From an uncultured Granulosicoccus sp. (GTDB lineage: Bacteria; Pseudomonadota; Gammaproteobacteria; Granulosicoccales; Granulosicoccaceae): a stretch of 64,000 nt of DNA. The stretch covers positions 62,001-126,000 of the forward strand of contig CANLNQ010000003.1 in the NCBI GenBank assembly GCA_947492525.1, read 5' to 3'. Every line of letters begins with the position of its first letter. Positions within the stretch are counted from its first letter, which is position 1. The translations under genes were made by a program, and so were the position numbers. A model generated the notes under the pieces. That model did no database searches and was not told the origin of the DNA. It saw nothing but the letters and a program-made list of their open reading frames with translations. Positions 55,031 to 64,000 of this stretch are shown here, in pieces.

Positions 55031-56284
55031 ATGAGTCGATTTTCCGGGTTTGGTCTCATCAGGCAGGCATTCCGTCATCAGGAACACTGGCAGCGGATGT
55101 GGCGCAATCCCAAGCCGAGAAAGCATTACGACATCATTGTCGTTGGCGGTGGTGGACACGGTCTGGCAACCGCCTACTATCTGGCCAGTGTGCATGACAA
55201 GGTCAACGTCGCGGTCATCGAGAAAGGTTGGCTCGGAGGTGGCAATACCGGGCGTAACACCACGATCGTCAGATCCAATTATCTGTGGGACGAAGCGGCT
55301 CATCTTTATGAGCACGCCATGCAGTTGTGGGAAGGTCTGTCGCAGGAACTCAATTACAACGTGATGTTCTCCCAGCGCGGCGTCATGAATCTGGGCCATA
55401 CCCTGCAGGACATGCGTGATATCCAGCGTCGTGTCAACGCCAATCGGCTCAACGGCATCGATGGCGAGGTGCTGGATGCCAGGCAATGTGCCGAGATCGT
55501 GCCCATCATGGACTGTTCCGGCAATACCCGTTATCCGGTGCTGGGGGCCTCCTGGCAACCACGAGCCGGTGTTGCCAGACACGATGCGGTGGCCTGGGGC
55601 TTCGCTCGTGGCGCAGACAGTCATGGCGTCGATATTCTGCAGCAGACCGAGGTAACGGATATCGTCATCGAAGACGGTGCTGCAGTGGGTGTTATGACGG
55701 ATAAGTACGGGCTGATTGGCGCCAACCGGATCGGGTGCGTCACGGCCGGTAACTCAGGCGTTCTGGCCGGCTATGCCGGTTTCGAACTGCCAATCGAATC
55801 TCACCCCTTGCAGGCGTATGTGTCTGAACCGATCAAGCCCATTCTGGATACCGTCGTCATGTCCAACGCGGTACACGGATACATGTCCCAATCCGACAAG
55901 GGTGATCTTGTCATCGGAGCCGGTATCGACGGCTACGTCGGTTATGGCCAGAGAGGTTCGTACCCGGTCATCGAGCACACCATGCAGGCTATTCTGGAGC
56001 TTTTTCCTGTCGTCTCCCGTGTGCACATGAACCGTCAGTGGGGCGGCATCGTCGACACCACGCCCGATGCCTGTCCGATCATCTCGAAGACACCGGTGGA
56101 AAACCTGTTTTTCAATTGTGGCTGGGGCACAGGCGGCTTCAAGGCAACACCCGGTTCAGGGCATGTATTTGCCGACATGCTGGCAACCGGCGAACCCAAT
56201 GAGCTCAGTCGTGCCTTCGACTACTGGCGCTTCCAGACCGGTGCACTGATTGACGAGCACGGTGCAGCTGGCGTTGCACACTGA
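55031..56284 (+). CDS. soxB: heterotetrameric sarcosine oxidase, beta subunit
   Basis: This 417-residue flavoprotein subunit opens MSRFSGFGLIRQAFRHQ and has the FAD motif DIIVVGGGGHGLATAYYLA (~34-52). The GVARHDAVAWG segment contains the histidine (about residue 184) that carries covalent FMN in this family. It is the site of sarcosine oxidation to formaldehyde or methylene-THF plus glycine. ATG 55031 gives the usual length; ATG 55016 is possible. Confidence 0.95.
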   Translation: MSRFSGFGLIRQAFRHQEHWQRMWRNPKPRKHYDIIVVGGGGHGLATAYYLASVHDKVNVAVIEKGWLGGGNTGRNTTIVRSNYLWDEAAHLYEHAMQLWEGLSQELNYNVMFSQRGVMNLGHTLQDMRDIQRRVNANRLNGIDGEVLDARQCAEIVPIMDCSGNTRYPVLGASWQPRAGVARHDAVAWGFARGADSHGVDILQQTEVTDIVIEDGAAVGVMTDKYGLIGANRIGCVTAGNSGVLAGYAGFELPIESHPLQAYVSEPIKPILDTVVMSNAVHGYMSQSDKGDLVIGAGIDGYVGYGQRGSYPVIEHTMQAILELFPVVSRVHMNRQWGGIVDTTPDACPIISKTPVENLFFNCGWGTGGFKATPGSGHVFADMLATGEPNELSRAFDYWRFQTGALIDEHGAAGVAH

Positions 56285-56317
56285 TCCACGACGAAACGAC
56301 AAACGACAAACGCTGCC

Positions 56318-56650
56318 ATGTTTCTGATTCATTGTCCCTACTGCGGTGAACACCGTGAAGAAGAGGAATTCCACGCTGCCGGCCAGGCGCATCTGCCCCG
56401 TCCTGTGGATCCGGATTCACTGACCGACGAGCAGTGGGGAAACTATCTCTACTATCGCAAGAACCCGCGCGGCGTACACCGCGAACTCTGGGTCCATGCT
56501 GCTGGCTGTCGCAAATACTTCAATGTATTACGCAATACGCAGACCTATGAAATCTACGGCACCTACAAGGCGGGTGAGATGCTCGAATTCGACGGCGAGC
56601 CCGAGGTGAGCGAGACAGGTTCGGTATTGAACTGGAGCGCCGGATCATGA
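56318..56650 (+). CDS. soxD: sarcosine oxidase, delta subunit
   Basis: This 110-residue small subunit has a zinc-binding N-terminus (CPYCGEHREEEEF, plus AAGCRKYFNV later) and LYYRKNPRGVHRELWVHAAGC, standard for SoxD. It is structural within the alpha-beta-gamma-delta complex. Its stop overlaps the soxA start. Confidence 0.95.
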   Translation: MFLIHCPYCGEHREEEEFHAAGQAHLPRPVDPDSLTDEQWGNYLYYRKNPRGVHRELWVHAAGCRKYFNVLRNTQTYEIYGTYKAGEMLEFDGEPEVSETGSVLNWSAGS

Positions 56651-59600
56651 TGACGGCTCACCAGTTGCGGATTCAGCAGCGCAATCGTCTTGCCAGTGGT
56701 GGTCGAATCGATCGTGACAAGCCGCTGGTCTTCAGTTTTGACGGTCGGCGGATGATGGGCTATGAGGGTGACACACTTGCATCGGCGCTGTTGGCCAACG
56801 GTGTGGATATCGTCGGACGCAGTTTCAAGTATGGACGTCCTCGCGGCATCATGACCGCAGGGGTGGAAGAACCCAATGCCGTGTTGCAGATCGGCGCCAG
56901 CGAGGCAACGCAGACGCCCAATATCAAGGCGACCGAGCAGACACTGTATGACGGACTGGTGTGCAAGCCCGTCAATGGCTGGCCGAATGTCGAGGCGGAT
57001 GCCATGGGGCTGCTTGGCAAACTGGGCGGTCATCTCATGTCACCCGGCTTCTACTACAAGACCTTCATGTGGCCAAGGTCGCAGTGGGAAAACTATGAAC
57101 GCTTCATTCGCAAGGCGGCGGGTCTGGGGCGCAGTCCGAAGCTGCCTGATGTAGATCGGTACGATCACATGCACCATCACGTGGATGTGCTGGTAGTGGG
57201 GGCCGGCCCCACCGGACTGGCTGCGGCGCTGAGTGCGGCCCGAGGCGGAGCCAGGGTCATGCTGGCCGATGAGCGTAGCGAGCCGGGTGGCTCACTGTTG
57301 TTCAGTCACGAGAAGATCGACGGTGACGATGCCATGGTCTGGGTGAGCCGGGTGGTGTCCGAGCTGCGTGCCAATCCGCGTGTCACCGTGATGCAACGGG
57401 CGACGGTCAATGGATACCATGACCACAACTTTCTCACCATCAGCGAAAGAAGATCGGAACATCTGGGCGACAAGGCACCGGATCTCATGACGCGACAGCG
57501 TCTGCACAAGATTCGTGCTGGCAGTGTGGTCCTGGCCACGGGCGCTCATGAAAGACCGCTGGTATTTGCCAATAACGACGTGCCAGGCTGCATGGTTGCC
57601 AGCAGCGTGTCGCATTATATTCGTCGCTTCGCCGTGGTTCCGGGCAAGACATTGCTGGTCATGACGAGTAACGACAGTGGTTATCAATGTGCATTCGACT
57701 GGCTGGAGGCTGGTCGCAAGGTTGTGGCAATCGTCGACACCCGGCGTGATCCGGACGGTAGTGTCACGGAGCAGGCCTTGCAGAAAGGCATCAAGGTGAT
57801 AACAGGTTCGGCAATCATCGAAGCGCGTGGACGCAAGAGGGTCAGTGGTGCACTGGTGACACCGATCAACGTCGCTGCCACCTTTGTCACCGGTGAGAGC
57901 CAGCTATTGCCTTGCGATACCATCGCCACCAGTGGTGGATGGAGTCCGGTTGTGCATCTGTCCTGTCACACGGGAAGCCGACCGGTCTGGTCGGAAGAGG
58001 CTCTGGGCTTCGTACCCGGTGATACCACTGAACAACGTTGGAGTGCCGGGGCCATGGCCGGGCTGCAGAGTGTGGCTGCCTGCCTGGGTGATGGCATGCA
58101 GGCGGGTAGTGATGCTGCGGCAGCGGCCGGTTTTCCGGATTCGGGCGGTGCGGACGAGTGGCCGAGTACGAGTGCAGGCAATGATGTGGTCTGTGAACCG
58201 ATGCCGCTGTTTCTGGTACCGCATGCCAAACCCAGTAGTCGCGCTCCCGCACAGTTCGTTGACATGCAGAACGATGTGACCGCTGCAGGCATACAGATGA
58301 CAACGCGCGAGGGATTCGAATCCATCGAGCACGTCAAGCGCTATACGGCCCTTGGCTTCGGCACGGATCAGGGCAAGACCGGCAATATCAATGGCATGGC
58401 CATCGTCGCAAAGTCGTTGGGCAAGACCATGGCTGAAACCGGTACCACGGTCTTTCGGCCCAACTACACCCCGGTCAGCTTCGGGGTGGTCACCGGTGCA
58501 CATACGGACCTGCTGTTTGATCCGCAGCGATTCACGCCCATGCACAGCTGGCATCTGGAGCAGGGAGCCCAGTTCGAGAATGTCGGTCAATGGAAGCGAC
58601 CCCTGTATTTTCCGCAGGGCGACGAGTCATTGGAGCAGGCCATCGCGCGTGAACAGCTGGCGACTCGCAACGGGGTCGGTATCCTGGATGCCAGCACACT
58701 GGGCAAGATCGATATCCAGGGCAAGGATGCGCGGGAATTTCTCGGGCGAGTCTATACCAATGCCTGGGCCAAACTGGCTCCCGGTCGCTGTCGTTACGGA
58801 CTGATGTGTGGCGAGGATGGCATGATCATGGATGATGGCGTGACGTCCTGTCTGGCCGAGAATCATTTTCTGATGACCACGACTACCGGTGGTGCGGCGC
58901 ACGTCTTGTCCTGGTTGGAAATCTATCATCAGACCGAGTGGCCGGAGCTGGAGGTCTTCTTTACCAGTGTGACGGATCACTGGGCCACGATGACCATCGC
59001 CGGACCTGACAGTCGCAAGCTGCTGAGCAAGCTGACATCGCTGGATCTGTCCGCCGAACGATTCGCGTTCATGGATTGGCGCGAAGCTGCCGTTGCCGGC
59101 GTGCCCGCCCGGATATTCAGAATATCCTTCACGGGTGACCTGTCCTACGAGATCAATGTTCCTGCGCAATATGGTATGACGGTCTGGAAGGCGCTGTTCA
59201 AGGCCGGCAAGGAGTTCAATCTGACCCCTTATGGCACAGAGACCATGCATGTCCTGCGTGCAGAGAAGGGCTTCATCATCGTCGGCCAGGATACCGACGG
59301 CTCGATGACGCCCTACGACATGAATCATGGTTGGGCTGTGGCGAATGGCAAGCCTTTCAGTTTCATCGGCAAACGCGGAATGAACCGACAGGACTGTCTG
59401 AGAAGTGATCGCAAACAGCTGGTGGGCCTGATGACCACTGACCCCGTTGCCGTATTGCCCGAAGGCGCACAGGCAGTCCGTGACCCGAATCAGCCCATAC
59501 CCATGACCATGGTCGGTCACGTGACCTCCAGTTATTTCAGTGCAACGCTTGAGCGGCGCATTGCCATGGCGGTCATCAAGGATGGGCTGAACCGGCTGGG

Positions 59601-59700
59601 AGAGAAGGTCTACTTCCCTCTCAAGGGCGGCTCTCTGGTCGAGGCGACCATTTGTTCTCCGGTATTTTTCGATGCAGAAGGCACGAGGCAAAAAGCATGA
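56647..59700 (+). CDS. soxA: sarcosine oxidase, alpha subunit
   Basis: This 1017-residue subunit (family usually ~965-1005) has an N-terminal 2Fe-2S-ferredoxin-like fold with SFKYGRPRGIMTAGVEEPNA. An NAD-binding domain begins VDVLVVGAGPTGLAAALSAARGG-like (~178). A C-terminal folate-binding aminomethyltransferase domain (~610-1000, with GILDASTLGKIDIQGKDAREFL and SFTGDLSYEINVP) completes it. It transfers the one-carbon unit to tetrahydrofolate. ATGA overlaps link it to soxD and soxG. Confidence 0.96.
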   Translation: MMTAHQLRIQQRNRLASGGRIDRDKPLVFSFDGRRMMGYEGDTLASALLANGVDIVGRSFKYGRPRGIMTAGVEEPNAVLQIGASEATQTPNIKATEQTLYDGLVCKPVNGWPNVEADAMGLLGKLGGHLMSPGFYYKTFMWPRSQWENYERFIRKAAGLGRSPKLPDVDRYDHMHHHVDVLVVGAGPTGLAAALSAARGGARVMLADERSEPGGSLLFSHEKIDGDDAMVWVSRVVSELRANPRVTVMQRATVNGYHDHNFLTISERRSEHLGDKAPDLMTRQRLHKIRAGSVVLATGAHERPLVFANNDVPGCMVASSVSHYIRRFAVVPGKTLLVMTSNDSGYQCAFDWLEAGRKVVAIVDTRRDPDGSVTEQALQKGIKVITGSAIIEARGRKRVSGALVTPINVAATFVTGESQLLPCDTIATSGGWSPVVHLSCHTGSRPVWSEEALGFVPGDTTEQRWSAGAMAGLQSVAACLGDGMQAGSDAAAAAGFPDSGGADEWPSTSAGNDVVCEPMPLFLVPHAKPSSRAPAQFVDMQNDVTAAGIQMTTREGFESIEHVKRYTALGFGTDQGKTGNINGMAIVAKSLGKTMAETGTTVFRPNYTPVSFGVVTGAHTDLLFDPQRFTPMHSWHLEQGAQFENVGQWKRPLYFPQGDESLEQAIAREQLATRNGVGILDASTLGKIDIQGKDAREFLGRVYTNAWAKLAPGRCRYGLMCGEDGMIMDDGVTSCLAENHFLMTTTTGGAAHVLSWLEIYHQTEWPELEVFFTSVTDHWATMTIAGPDSRKLLSKLTSLDLSAERFAFMDWREAAVAGVPARIFRISFTGDLSYEINVPAQYGMTVWKALFKAGKEFNLTPYGTETMHVLRAEKGFIIVGQDTDGSMTPYDMNHGWAVANGKPFSFIGKRGMNRQDCLRSDRKQLVGLMTTDPVAVLPEGAQAVRDPNQPIPMTMVGHVTSSYFSATLERRIAMAVIKDGLNRLGEKVYFPLKGGSLVEATICSPVFFDAEGTRQKA

Positions 59701-60404
59701 ACAAGCCAGTATCAGACGTCGCCGTCATGGATCAGTTTGCAGTCTTTCGACAGGCATCGGACATGGTGGGTGCGCAAACACCACTGGCCCATGCTGGCCT
59801 GCCTCAGCATACGAGCAAGTCGTCGGTCAATGAGATCATCGCGTCGAAATCAGCCACGCCAAAGGCGTCCTCCACGGTTCTGCTGGAAGAGCGGCAACTG
59901 ACAGGAATACTGGTGCTCCGTGTCAGCACGGCGCGGGACGAATTCTCGAAGGCACTGGAGAGTGTGGTGGGAATGCCGTTGCCCGAACGGTTACAGAGTT
60001 GCACGAATGGCCGGGCGTACTGCGTTCGCTGGATGTCGCCGGATGAATGGATGATGACGTGCCCGGTCGACAAGGCGTTTTCCATCGAGCAGGCCTTGCG
60101 TGCGGCTTTTGACGGCCACTGCGCTATCGTCAATGTGTCTGGGGGCTACTGTCTTCTGAGCTTGTCAGGATCAGATGCACTCAATGTACTGAAAAAGAGT
60201 ACCTCCTACGATGTCAACCCGGAGAATTTCCCGCCGGGCAAGGTGGTCAATACAGTGATGGCGAAAGCTCAGGCAACGCTCATGAATATGGGTGATGAGC
60301 GTTACGAGTTACTGCTAAGACGCAGTTTTGCCGATTATCTGTGGCTATGGCTGCAGCGTGCAGGCAGGGAATACGGGTTGAGAGCGGTTGCCGCCACTGC
60401 CTGA
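59697..60404 (+). CDS. soxG: sarcosine oxidase, gamma subunit
   Basis: This 235-residue subunit has the aminomethyltransferase-like fold with CVRWMSPDEWMMTCP and VNVSGGYCLLSLSGSDALNVL. ATG at 59697 overlaps the soxA TGA. It is somewhat longer than many SoxG proteins because of an N-terminal ~30-residue extension. The stop lies 15 bp from the convergent cadherin-repeat gene, so little room exists for terminators. Confidence 0.93.
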   Translation: MNKPVSDVAVMDQFAVFRQASDMVGAQTPLAHAGLPQHTSKSSVNEIIASKSATPKASSTVLLEERQLTGILVLRVSTARDEFSKALESVVGMPLPERLQSCTNGRAYCVRWMSPDEWMMTCPVDKAFSIEQALRAAFDGHCAIVNVSGGYCLLSLSGSDALNVLKKSTSYDVNPENFPPGKVVNTVMAKAQATLMNMGDERYELLLRRSFADYLWLWLQRAGREYGLRAVAATA

Positions 60405-60419
60405 ATGAGTCCGTTGCCG

Positions 60420-63400
60420 TCAGCCACTTCGGTCGGTATTGCCTTGCTGCAATACCGGCACCGGATCGATTGCACCCCACAGGGGCGCGCTGGATTTTGC
60501 GGTTGATGCAAGCACACCCGCTTTCAACAGCCAGGACAGGAAACCGGCAGTCAGTGCAACGGATGCACCCGTTCCGACTGCCACGACCAACTGCTGCTGC
60601 TGGCTCTGCTCTCGCACGGTTTCAGCCAGCTCCTGAGACAGCTTGTCACCACCTTCCAGCGTGGAGGGTGCAAGAGATAGCTGGAATGGCAGTATCTTGA
60701 ATTGTTCTGCTACGGTCGGTGCGATGGCAAGAGCGCGAGTCTGCAGACCTTCAAGCAGGTTCAGTAGCCTGCTCTTCTCGTTCGACTCTGTGTGACTGCT
60801 TGTTCGTTCAGTACTGACAGACGTATCCAGCGTAAGTGTATCCTCATTGCTCAAAAGCGATTCAGCCGTGATCTCTTCGAACACCTGATTGACTCGCTGT
60901 TCGGATGTCTGCACCTGGTTCTCGGCTTCTTCTGCACGCTCCGCGCTCTGTTCTGCTGTCTGTCCGTACTCCTGTATTTCTTCGGATCTTCCCGAGTGGC
61001 GAGGCCGTTCTGAAGAGCCGTTGTTGGCCGCCTCTTGCTGACTCACCATGACGGCTTCGATTTCCTTCATCGTATCACCGACATCGGTGATGTCGGGAAG
61101 AGCCGATTGAAGAATCGGGTCATCCAGTATGATAATGGTCAGTGTCGCTTGAGTGGTATTACCCATCGTGTCCACCAGCATGACCTCCAGGGTGTAGGTT
61201 CCCTCATCCAGCTGCTCCATCTGTTTGAGCTGCTCATCGGCAGTATCGTAGGTGAATGCAGAGGCAGCGTCACCACCGACGATGGTCATGCTCACCAGAT
61301 CGCCGGTGTCAGGATCCTTGATATCGAGCGTTCCTATGTTCCCATTGAAACTGGATGTGCTCTGAATCTGTGTCGTAGTGATGGTGGGCGCTTCATTGAC
61401 GTCAGAAACTTTGACGATTACTGCCTGTCTGCTCTGGGAGCCTTCCGGGTCTGTGGCAGCGATCACCACTTCGTACTGATTGTCACGATTGGCGTCCACT
61501 GGAGATTCGAAATCAGGATTCAGACTGAAACGAAGCTCGCCCGATTCGGCTTCAATGGAGAAATGGTCGGCGTCCTGACCTCCCGCAATACTGTAGATGA
61601 CTGCCCCCCCATCTTCGTCTACGGCGTGGATGGTTGCAACCGTGCTTGTATTTTCATCGATCGTGAATGTGTCTGCCGATGTGATGACAGGCGTTTCATT
61701 GACATCCGTGACCGTCACCGTGAAACGACGGTTTGCATCCGAACCATCACTGGAACTTGCCGTGATCGTGAAGTTGTAGCTATCGGAAGTTTCATGATCG
61801 AGAATGGCGGCAGTCGTCACGATGCCACTGTTGTCAATCCGGAAGAGCGCCGCATCTTCCCCGCTCAAGGCGTATGTGACAGATTGCCCGGCATCACCAT
61901 CGACGCTGCTGGCTGTGATACCAACTGTCGTGCCGACGGCGGCATTTTCTTCGACAATACCGTTTTCTCCGGCAATGGCATCACTATCGCTAATGGGCGA
62001 CAAGTCTTCATCAGGGAGATTGGCAAGCATTACCGTTATGGCTTGTTCAACCGTTGAATTGACGGATCCAGTGCCATCATCCACACTGATGGTCAGTTGG
62101 TACACGTGGTCTTTGTCGGCATCGTCGGGATTGTCATGGTCAGGTGCCTCGACAAAGGCAAGTGCACCAGTGCTTGCATCCAGGCTGAATCGGTCTGCGT
62201 CTTCACCACCCGTAATCGCATAGCTCAGACTGTTTCCATCCGGATCCGATCCTGAAATGGTGGTAACGAACGTCGCATTCTCATTGACAGCGAATACATT
62301 GCCGGTGGTGATCGATGGTGCACTGTTGACGTGGTTGATAGTCAACGAGTAGATGCGGGTAGTCTCCAGCCCTGCAGCATCCGTGATACCCAGGGTCAGC
62401 GACAGTGGGCCGGTATCCTCTGGCGACGGTATACCGCTCAGTGTGACTGTACCATCCCTGTTGTCTGTCAGCACAAGCCAGTCGGGAAGCGTCGTTGTAG
62501 TGAAAGACAAGGTGTCATCACTGTCCGGATCGCGAGTATCGATAGTCAGCGAGTAGGGTTGATTGGCTATCGCATCCGGCAAGCTGGCATCGGTGATGAA
62601 CACCGGTGCCTCATTCACATCACTGACCGTGAGGGTAAAGTCCCGTGTGGCGGCCGAACCATCACTGGAAGTGGCGGTGACGGTAAACGTATGCGCGCTG
62701 GCATTCTCGTGATCCAGCGCGGCGGCGGTGGTGACAACGCCGTTACCGTCGATGCTGAACAAGGCGGCATCGGTACCGCTCAGGGCATAGCTGATACTCT
62801 GAGCGGCATCCCCGTCACGGGTGTCGGCGGTGATACCCACGGTGCTGCCGATGGCACGGTTTTCATCGACGATGCCGTCACTGCCGGCAAGGCTGTCCAG
62901 ATCGGTAATGGGGGAGAGGTCTTCATCGGACAGATCGGTCACGCTGACCGTGATCGACTGTGTGCTGATGGCATTCGGGGTGCCGGTACCGTCATCGGCG
63001 CTGACAATCACCTCGTAGACATTGTCGGTGTCGCTATCCTGCGGGTTCTCGTAGTCAGGCGCGGCAGAGAAATGCAAGGCTCCAGTCGCCGCATCGATGG
63101 TGAACCGCGCCGCATCCGTCCCGCCGGCGATGGCGTAGCGCATCGAATCGTTTTCTTCATCGCTTGCCTGCACACTGGCGATGGCCGTGTTGTTCTCAGC
63201 TACAGTAAAAGCCGTATCGGAGGAGAAGACCGGGGCATCGTTGACATTGACGACGGCCACCGAGAAGGTGCGACTGCCTGTCAGTCCGGCACTGTCTTCG
63301 ATCTCGAGGGTGATCTCCCAGGTGCCGACATGCGCGTTCTGCGGTGTGCCACTGAAGGTGGCCGTCCCATCGTTGTTGTCAGTCAGGGACAACCAGACCG

Positions 63401-64000
63401 GAATGGCGGCATTGTTGAAGGTGATCGTATCGCCGGTGTCCGGATCCCGGGTGGCAATCGTGGCGGTATAGGCACTGTCTTCCGTGGCATCCGGCAAGCT
63501 GGCATCGGTGATGAACACCGGTGCCTCATTCACATCATTGACCGTGACGGTAAATTCCCGCGTGGCGGTTGAGCCATCACTGGAAGTGGCAGTGACGGTA
63601 AACGTATGCGCGCTGGCATTCTCGTGATCCAGCGCGGCGGCGGTGGTGACAACGCCATTGCCGTCGATGCTGAACAAGGTGGCATCGGTGCCGCTCAGGG
63701 CATAGGCAATGCTCTGACCGGCATCCCCGTCACGGGTGTCGGCGGTGATACCCACGGTGCTGCCGATGGCACGGTTTTCATCGACGATGCCGTCACTGCC
63801 GGCAAGGGTGTCCAGGTCGGTAATGGGGGAGAGGTCTTCATCGGACAGGTCGGTCACGCTGACCGTGATCGACTGTGTGCTGATGGCATTCGGGGTGCCG
63901 GTGCCATCGTCAGCGCTGACAATCACCTCGTAGACATTGTCGGTGTCGCTATCTCGCGGGCTCTCGTAATCGGGAGCACCAATGAAACTCAGATTGCCGG
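60420..64000 (-). CDS. giant cadherin-repeat surface protein, C-terminal part (5' end outside window)
   Basis: At least 1190 residues are visible and the frame is open to the window edge. Alternating cadherin-like domains carry Ca-binding motifs (DVNEAP, DANRDNQYEV, DPDTGD) and dystroglycan-type Ig-like domains (PDWLVLTDNRDGT). After ~61100 comes a Glu/Gln/Ser-rich linker, likely coiled coil, and a C-terminal hydrophobic helix (VGTGASVALTAGFLSWLLKAG) before LWGAIDPVPVL. This suggests a membrane-anchored adhesin rather than a released RTX protein. Long DNA repeats with a 915-bp period lie in its coding region. Confidence 0.88.
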   Translation of the reverse strand, partial: GNLSFIGAPDYESPRDSDTDNVYEVIVSADDGTGTPNAISTQSITVSVTDLSDEDLSPITDLDTLAGSDGIVDENRAIGSTVGITADTRDGDAGQSIAYALSGTDATLFSIDGNGVVTTAAALDHENASAHTFTVTATSSDGSTATREFTVTVNDVNEAPVFITDASLPDATEDSAYTATIATRDPDTGDTITFNNAAIPVWLSLTDNNDGTATFSGTPQNAHVGTWEITLEIEDSAGLTGSRTFSVAVVNVNDAPVFSSDTAFTVAENNTAIASVQASDEENDSMRYAIAGGTDAARFTIDAATGALHFSAAPDYENPQDSDTDNVYEVIVSADDGTGTPNAISTQSITVSVTDLSDEDLSPITDLDSLAGSDGIVDENRAIGSTVGITADTRDGDAAQSISYALSGTDAALFSIDGNGVVTTAAALDHENASAHTFTVTATSSDGSAATRDFTLTVSDVNEAPVFITDASLPDAIANQPYSLTIDTRDPDSDDTLSFTTTTLPDWLVLTDNRDGTVTLSGIPSPEDTGPLSLTLGITDAAGLETTRIYSLTINHVNSAPSITTGNVFAVNENATFVTTISGSDPDGNSLSYAITGGEDADRFSLDASTGALAFVEAPDHDNPDDADKDHVYQLTISVDDGTGSVNSTVEQAITVMLANLPDEDLSPISDSDAIAGENGIVEENAAVGTTVGITASSVDGDAGQSVTYALSGEDAALFRIDNSGIVTTAAILDHETSDSYNFTITASSSDGSDANRRFTVTVTDVNETPVITSADTFTIDENTSTVATIHAVDEDGGAVIYSIAGGQDADHFSIEAESGELRFSLNPDFESPVDANRDNQYEVVIAATDPEGSQSRQAVIVKVSDVNEAPTITTTQIQSTSSFNGNIGTLDIKDPDTGDLVSMTIVGGDAASAFTYDTADEQLKQMEQLDEGTYTLEVMLVDTMGNTTQATLTIIILDDPILQSALPDITDVGDTMKEIEAVMVSQQEAANNGSSERPRHSGRSEEIQEYGQTAEQSAERAEEAENQVQTSEQRVNQVFEEITAESLLSNEDTLTLDTSVSTERTSSHTESNEKSRLLNLLEGLQTRALAIAPTVAEQFKILPFQLSLAPSTLEGGDKLSQELAETVREQSQQQQLVVAVGTGASVALTAGFLSWLLKAGVLASTAKSSAPLWGAIDPVPVLQQGNTDRSG
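62571..64000. repeat. 915-bp coding repeats in the cadherin-like gene
   Basis: The segment from about 62571 to 63060 is nearly identical to 63486-63970. Matching words (CACCTCGTAGACATTGTCGG; CTGGCATCGGTGATGAACAC) are offset by 915 bp, or 305 codons. A second full copy of the unit probably continues outside the window. Confidence 0.88.

Noticed and set aside
62331-63572. 413-codon plus-strand frame at the window end
   Set aside because: Shadow of the cadherin-repeat gene; low-complexity composition mirrors the repeats.

Overview
The window looks like a chromosomal segment of a GC-moderate to GC-rich (high fifties by eye), probably marine gammaproteobacterium with a large genome. Supporting this are an E. 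coli-type long ketol-acid reductoisomerase divergent from ilvY, ugpBAEC preceded by E. coli-like Pho boxes, heterotetrameric sarcosine oxidase genes, LuxI/LuxR, several c-di-GMP enzymes, and acidic secreted or surface proteins. A Granulosicoccus-like relative would fit, but that is inference only. No rRNA, tRNA, CRISPR array, prophage or plasmid backbone was recognised. One insertion sequence with inverted ends is present.

Layout. 1-2.6 kb: end of a thiolase-like gene, a nitroreductase and an ammonium transporter. 2.7-7.0 kb: glycerol-3-phosphate-type ugpBAEC operon (minus strand) with two phased Pho boxes upstream. 7.4-12.9 kb: branched-chain-amino-acid-type ABC operon ending in an arylformamidase-like hydrolase. 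13.0-15.8 kb: acetaldehyde-type dehydrogenase convergent with a GAF/winged-helix regulator. 16-20.5 kb: polyamine-type ABC operon whose first intergenic gap carries eighteen copies of a 9-bp repeat. 20.6-23.9 kb: GNAT enzyme, three more tandem-repeat arrays, a tiny membrane protein, a hemerythrin protein and an IS element. 24-27.2 kb: a membrane GGDEF-EAL protein and an alpha/beta hydrolase. 27.4-34.7 kb: two Gfo/Idh/MocA dehydrogenases with a complete sugar-type ABC transporter and a UPF0303 protein. 34.8-36.3 kb: DMT exporter and divergent MarR regulator (PecM/PecS-like) with twin palindromic operators. 36.4-40.6 kb: GGDEF-EAL protein, then a methyltransferase plus an adenosylhomocysteinase-like protein. 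40.8-44.7 kb: ilvY, ilvC and a ModF-like double ATPase. 44.8-46.2 kb: convergent luxR/luxI. 46.5-54.9 kb: FAD amine oxidase, diguanylate cyclase, Dps, a beta-barrel candidate, DUF2254 protein, orphan receiver and GlxA-type regulator. 55-60.4 kb: soxBDAG. 60.4 kb to the end: C-terminal part of a giant cadherin-repeat surface protein.

Taken together, four complete ABC importers plus amine and sarcosine oxidation point to a scavenger of phosphorus, nitrogen and carbon from small organic molecules. Three of the four importers have a strong hairpin just after the binding-protein gene, the usual way to make more binding protein than permease.

The items most worth a second look are: an inverted repeat that buries the luxI ribosome-binding site; the methyltransferase/SAH-hydrolase-like pair with altered catalytic residues; the cluster of four unrelated tandem repeats in 3 kb; and the twin operators of the MarR/DMT pair.
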